6,644 nt of DNA. It comes from Methanosarcinaceae archaeon. Its GTDB lineage: Archaea; Halobacteriota; Methanosarcinia; Methanosarcinales; Methanosarcinaceae. Below the pieces are notes generated by a model. That model saw only the letters and a program-made list of their open reading frames with translations. It was not told the DNA's origin and made no database searches. The stretch lies in NCBI GenBank assembly GCA_016926455.1, contig JAFGOO010000100.1, forward strand, positions 1-6,644, in the 5' to 3' direction. Position 1 is the first letter of the stretch. Each line of letters opens with the position of its first letter. Shown piece after piece: positions 4,766 to 6,644 of the stretch. The translations under genes were made by a program, and so were the position numbers.

Positions 4766-6644
4766 TCAAACCAACCTTATTGTTTCAAGGTTTGTAAAAG
4801 CACGTGTTTCTAGTTTGTATTTTTTGTAGATGGAACTTGCAAGATCAACACATGAACGTTCCTCTCCGTGTTCGGTGAACACGCGTTCAGGACGTGGTTG
4901 CATCTTTCTTATATATTCCATCAGTTGTTTCCTATCCGAGTGACCTGAGAAACCGTCGATCACTTCAACATTCATGTTCATTGTAACGGTCTCACTTCCG
5001 TTCTTCGTAGATAACGGAATCTCTTTCCAACCTTTCTGGATGCGTCGTCCAAGCGTACCATCTGCCTGATAGCCAACGAAAACAAGCGTGTTTTTCTCTT
5101 CCGGAGCAAGAGCCCTGAAGTATTCAATTACTGGTCCTCCGTTCATCATGCCAGATGTTGAGAGTATGACACAGGCGTGTGGCTCATCAATGATCTTTTG
5201 GCGCAGGTCATTGGAATCCACGGGCTTGAAACAGTCAGAAAGGAACGGGTTTTGCCCTTTACGGAAGATGAGTTTTCGCAGGTCATTGTTAAGATATTCA
5301 GGATACGTAGCATGAATGGCTGTAGCTTCCCAGATCATTCCGTCCAGATATACCGGGACGTTTCCAATGATGCCCTTTTGAATAGCATCTTCAATCACGA
5401 TCATTACTTCTTGGCTTCTACCCACAGCGAAGGCAGGAATCAGTACAATGCCATTATTATCCAGGGTATTTTTGATCACGTTTTGAAGGTGCTTTTCAGC
5501 TTCTTGCAAGGATGGCTGGATGTCAGTTGGTTTGCCATATGTTGATTCCATTATCACAGTTTCAACACGTGGGAATTTGTTTACTGCAGGATCAAAAAGC
5601 CGCGTAGGACCATACTTGAAGTCACCTGTGAAAACAACGTTGTGTAAACCATCACCAATATGAAAATGGGATATAGCGGAACCTATAATATGTCCGGCAT
5701 TGTGGAAAGTAAGTTTGATATCAGGAGCAATATCCGTGACCTCTTCATAATCAAGAGCGATGGTATGCTTTAGTGCATCGCGGACATTTGAAGAATCATA
5801 TGGTATTACTTTACCTTCCTTTGCCGCAACATCAATGTAATCAAGCTGCAAAAGTACCATCATGTCCCTTGTGGGTGGTGTACAGTATATCGGGCCATCA
5901 TATCCGTATTTGAACAAAAGCGGAACAAGTCCTTCGTGGTCAAGATGGGCGTGTGTCAATACCACTGCATCGATCTGATTTAGGGGATATGCTTCAGGTA
6001 CGTATAGATAAGGGGTCATATGCTCTTCAGAACCCACATTTATACCGCAATCAACCATTATTCTTGATTCCGGGGTTGAGATGACAAAACAGCTTCTTCC
6101 GACTTCTCTGCATCCACCAAGTGCAGTTATCCTTACCCAATCGTCTTTTGATGTGCATTCTCTATGGATTTTTCGACCAATAGTCTTCAGGATATTCTTT
6201 CGTTCTTTGTGATTGGTCCGCATGAATTCACGAATGTTCTTGACAGTCCGTGATTTGATGGGGGGTGTGCGTACGACCTTTGGCGTCCATCCTATTTTTT
6301 TTGTAATCTCACGTAGGGTCTCACCATGTTTTCCAATAACAAGGCCAGGTTTTTCCGCTTCTATGATAACCTCCCCTACATCAGGGTCAAAGTAATAATT
6401 GGATACGACAGCTTCCTCAGGAACAGTCATAGATATTTTTTCTATTGATTCTTCTGGGGGGATAAGGACTTTAGGATCTGGACGAACCACGATACGTGTT
6501 CTAAGAGTCTTTGCAAGGTTCCTGACAATATTGCCGTTATCAGCAAATTTGCGAGGTTCTTCTGTATATACCACAAGTTGCGGACCTTCGAATTCAACGT
6601 TCGATATTGTAGTACCACTTGGTAGTTTGTCTTCGATTTTTTTA
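4766..6644 (-). CDS. fttA: Archaeal CPSF1-type ribonuclease and transcription termination factor (5' end cut by window)
   Basis: This is the KH-domain metallo-beta-lactamase/beta-CASP nuclease aCPSF1 (FttA), which cleaves nascent RNA at U-rich 3' ends and releases archaeal RNA polymerase. The frame stays open to the window edge, giving 625 visible residues. The first are KKIEDKLPSG, then NVEFEGPQLVVYTEEP, matching the family N-terminus. The in-frame GTG at 6574 is therefore an internal valine, not the start, and only about a dozen residues are missing compared with the usual length of roughly 635-640. Numbering from the visible edge, the KH region (about 1-165) has the GxxG loop GKHG at 104-107. 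The metal site is intact, with HAHLDH 231-236, H318 (GHIIGSA) and D341 (TGDFKYG). The beta-CASP motifs are also intact: E366 (ESTYG), H568 (FSGHSD) and H592 (TEHGE). Dimerisation through the C-terminal end is known for the family. It is convergent with the HAD gene. Confidence 0.96.
   Translation of the reverse strand, partial: KKIEDKLPSGTTISNVEFEGPQLVVYTEEPRKFADNGNIVRNLAKTLRTRIVVRPDPKVLIPPEESIEKISMTVPEEAVVSNYYFDPDVGEVIIEAEKPGLVIGKHGETLREITKKIGWTPKVVRTPPIKSRTVKNIREFMRTNHKERKNILKTIGRKIHRECTSKDDWVRITALGGCREVGRSCFVISTPESRIMVDCGINVGSEEHMTPYLYVPEAYPLNQIDAVVLTHAHLDHEGLVPLLFKYGYDGPIYCTPPTRDMMVLLQLDYIDVAAKEGKVIPYDSSNVRDALKHTIALDYEEVTDIAPDIKLTFHNAGHIIGSAISHFHIGDGLHNVVFTGDFKYGPTRLFDPAVNKFPRVETVIMESTYGKPTDIQPSLQEAEKHLQNVIKNTLDNNGIVLIPAFAVGRSQEVMIVIEDAIQKGIIGNVPVYLDGMIWEATAIHATYPEYLNNDLRKLIFRKGQNPFLSDCFKPVDSNDLRQKIIDEPHACVILSTSGMMNGGPVIEYFRALAPEEKNTLVFVGYQADGTLGRRIQKGWKEIPLSTKNGSETVTMNMNVEVIDGFSGHSDRKQLMEYIRKMQPRPERVFTEHGEERSCVDLASSIYKKYKLETRAFTNLETIRLV

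Noticed and set aside
4767..4794. Hairpin CAAACC/GGTTTG as terminator of the HAD gene
   Set aside because: The stem is only 6 bp with a 16-base loop, lies in the coding end of aCPSF1, and is not followed by a T run. Chance is likely.
5177..5545. Open frame of 122 codons on the plus strand
   Set aside because: It is antisense to the conserved beta-CASP region of aCPSF1 and shows no independent coding signal.

Overview
The window looks like chromosomal DNA of a methanogenic archaeon, most likely a member of the Methanosarcinaceae. The best evidence is the minus-strand gene at the right end, an archaeal KH-domain/beta-CASP ribonuclease (aCPSF1, also called FttA) whose sequence resembles the Methanosarcina type. 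The ABC-transporter operon with a secreted COG1361-type protein, the AT-rich spacers and the oligo-T stretches after genes fit the same origin. The genus cannot be fixed from this sequence.

Layout. Bases 1-61 carry the last 19 codons of an unidentified plus-strand gene. A non-coding stretch of about 610 bases follows (62-673). It holds an oligo-T terminator-like zone, a long AT-rich interrupted palindrome (255-293), and three evenly spaced inverted repeats (406-452, 476-525, 547-597). Their centres lie about 71.5 bases apart and their arms differ by matched, pair-preserving changes. This repeat block is the least explained part of the window.

A compact plus-strand operon occupies 674-3949: an ABC ATPase of the MacB/LolD class, a secreted and membrane-anchored protein with CARDB/NEW3-like beta-sandwich domains, and a MacB/FtsX-type permease. 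The first two genes overlap by 74 bases out of phase and the last two by 4 bases (ATGA). Together they should form a mechanotransmission-type ABC complex in the cytoplasmic membrane. The beta-sandwich protein presumably works outside the membrane in the place that MacA-like adaptors fill in bacteria.

After a 124-base spacer with its own TATA-like elements lies a HAD-superfamily hydrolase of the beta-phosphoglucomutase type (4074-4739). It is convergent, with only 26 bases between stops, to the aCPSF1 gene (4766-6644, minus strand), which runs off the right edge of the window. aCPSF1/FttA is the general archaeal transcription termination factor, which acts at U-rich 3' ends, so it is a plausible actor at the oligo-T tracts seen here.

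Most of the window is ordinary core and transporter content. The points worth following up are the hairpin repeat block, the abnormal C-terminal tail of the ATPase, and the very tight convergent junction.
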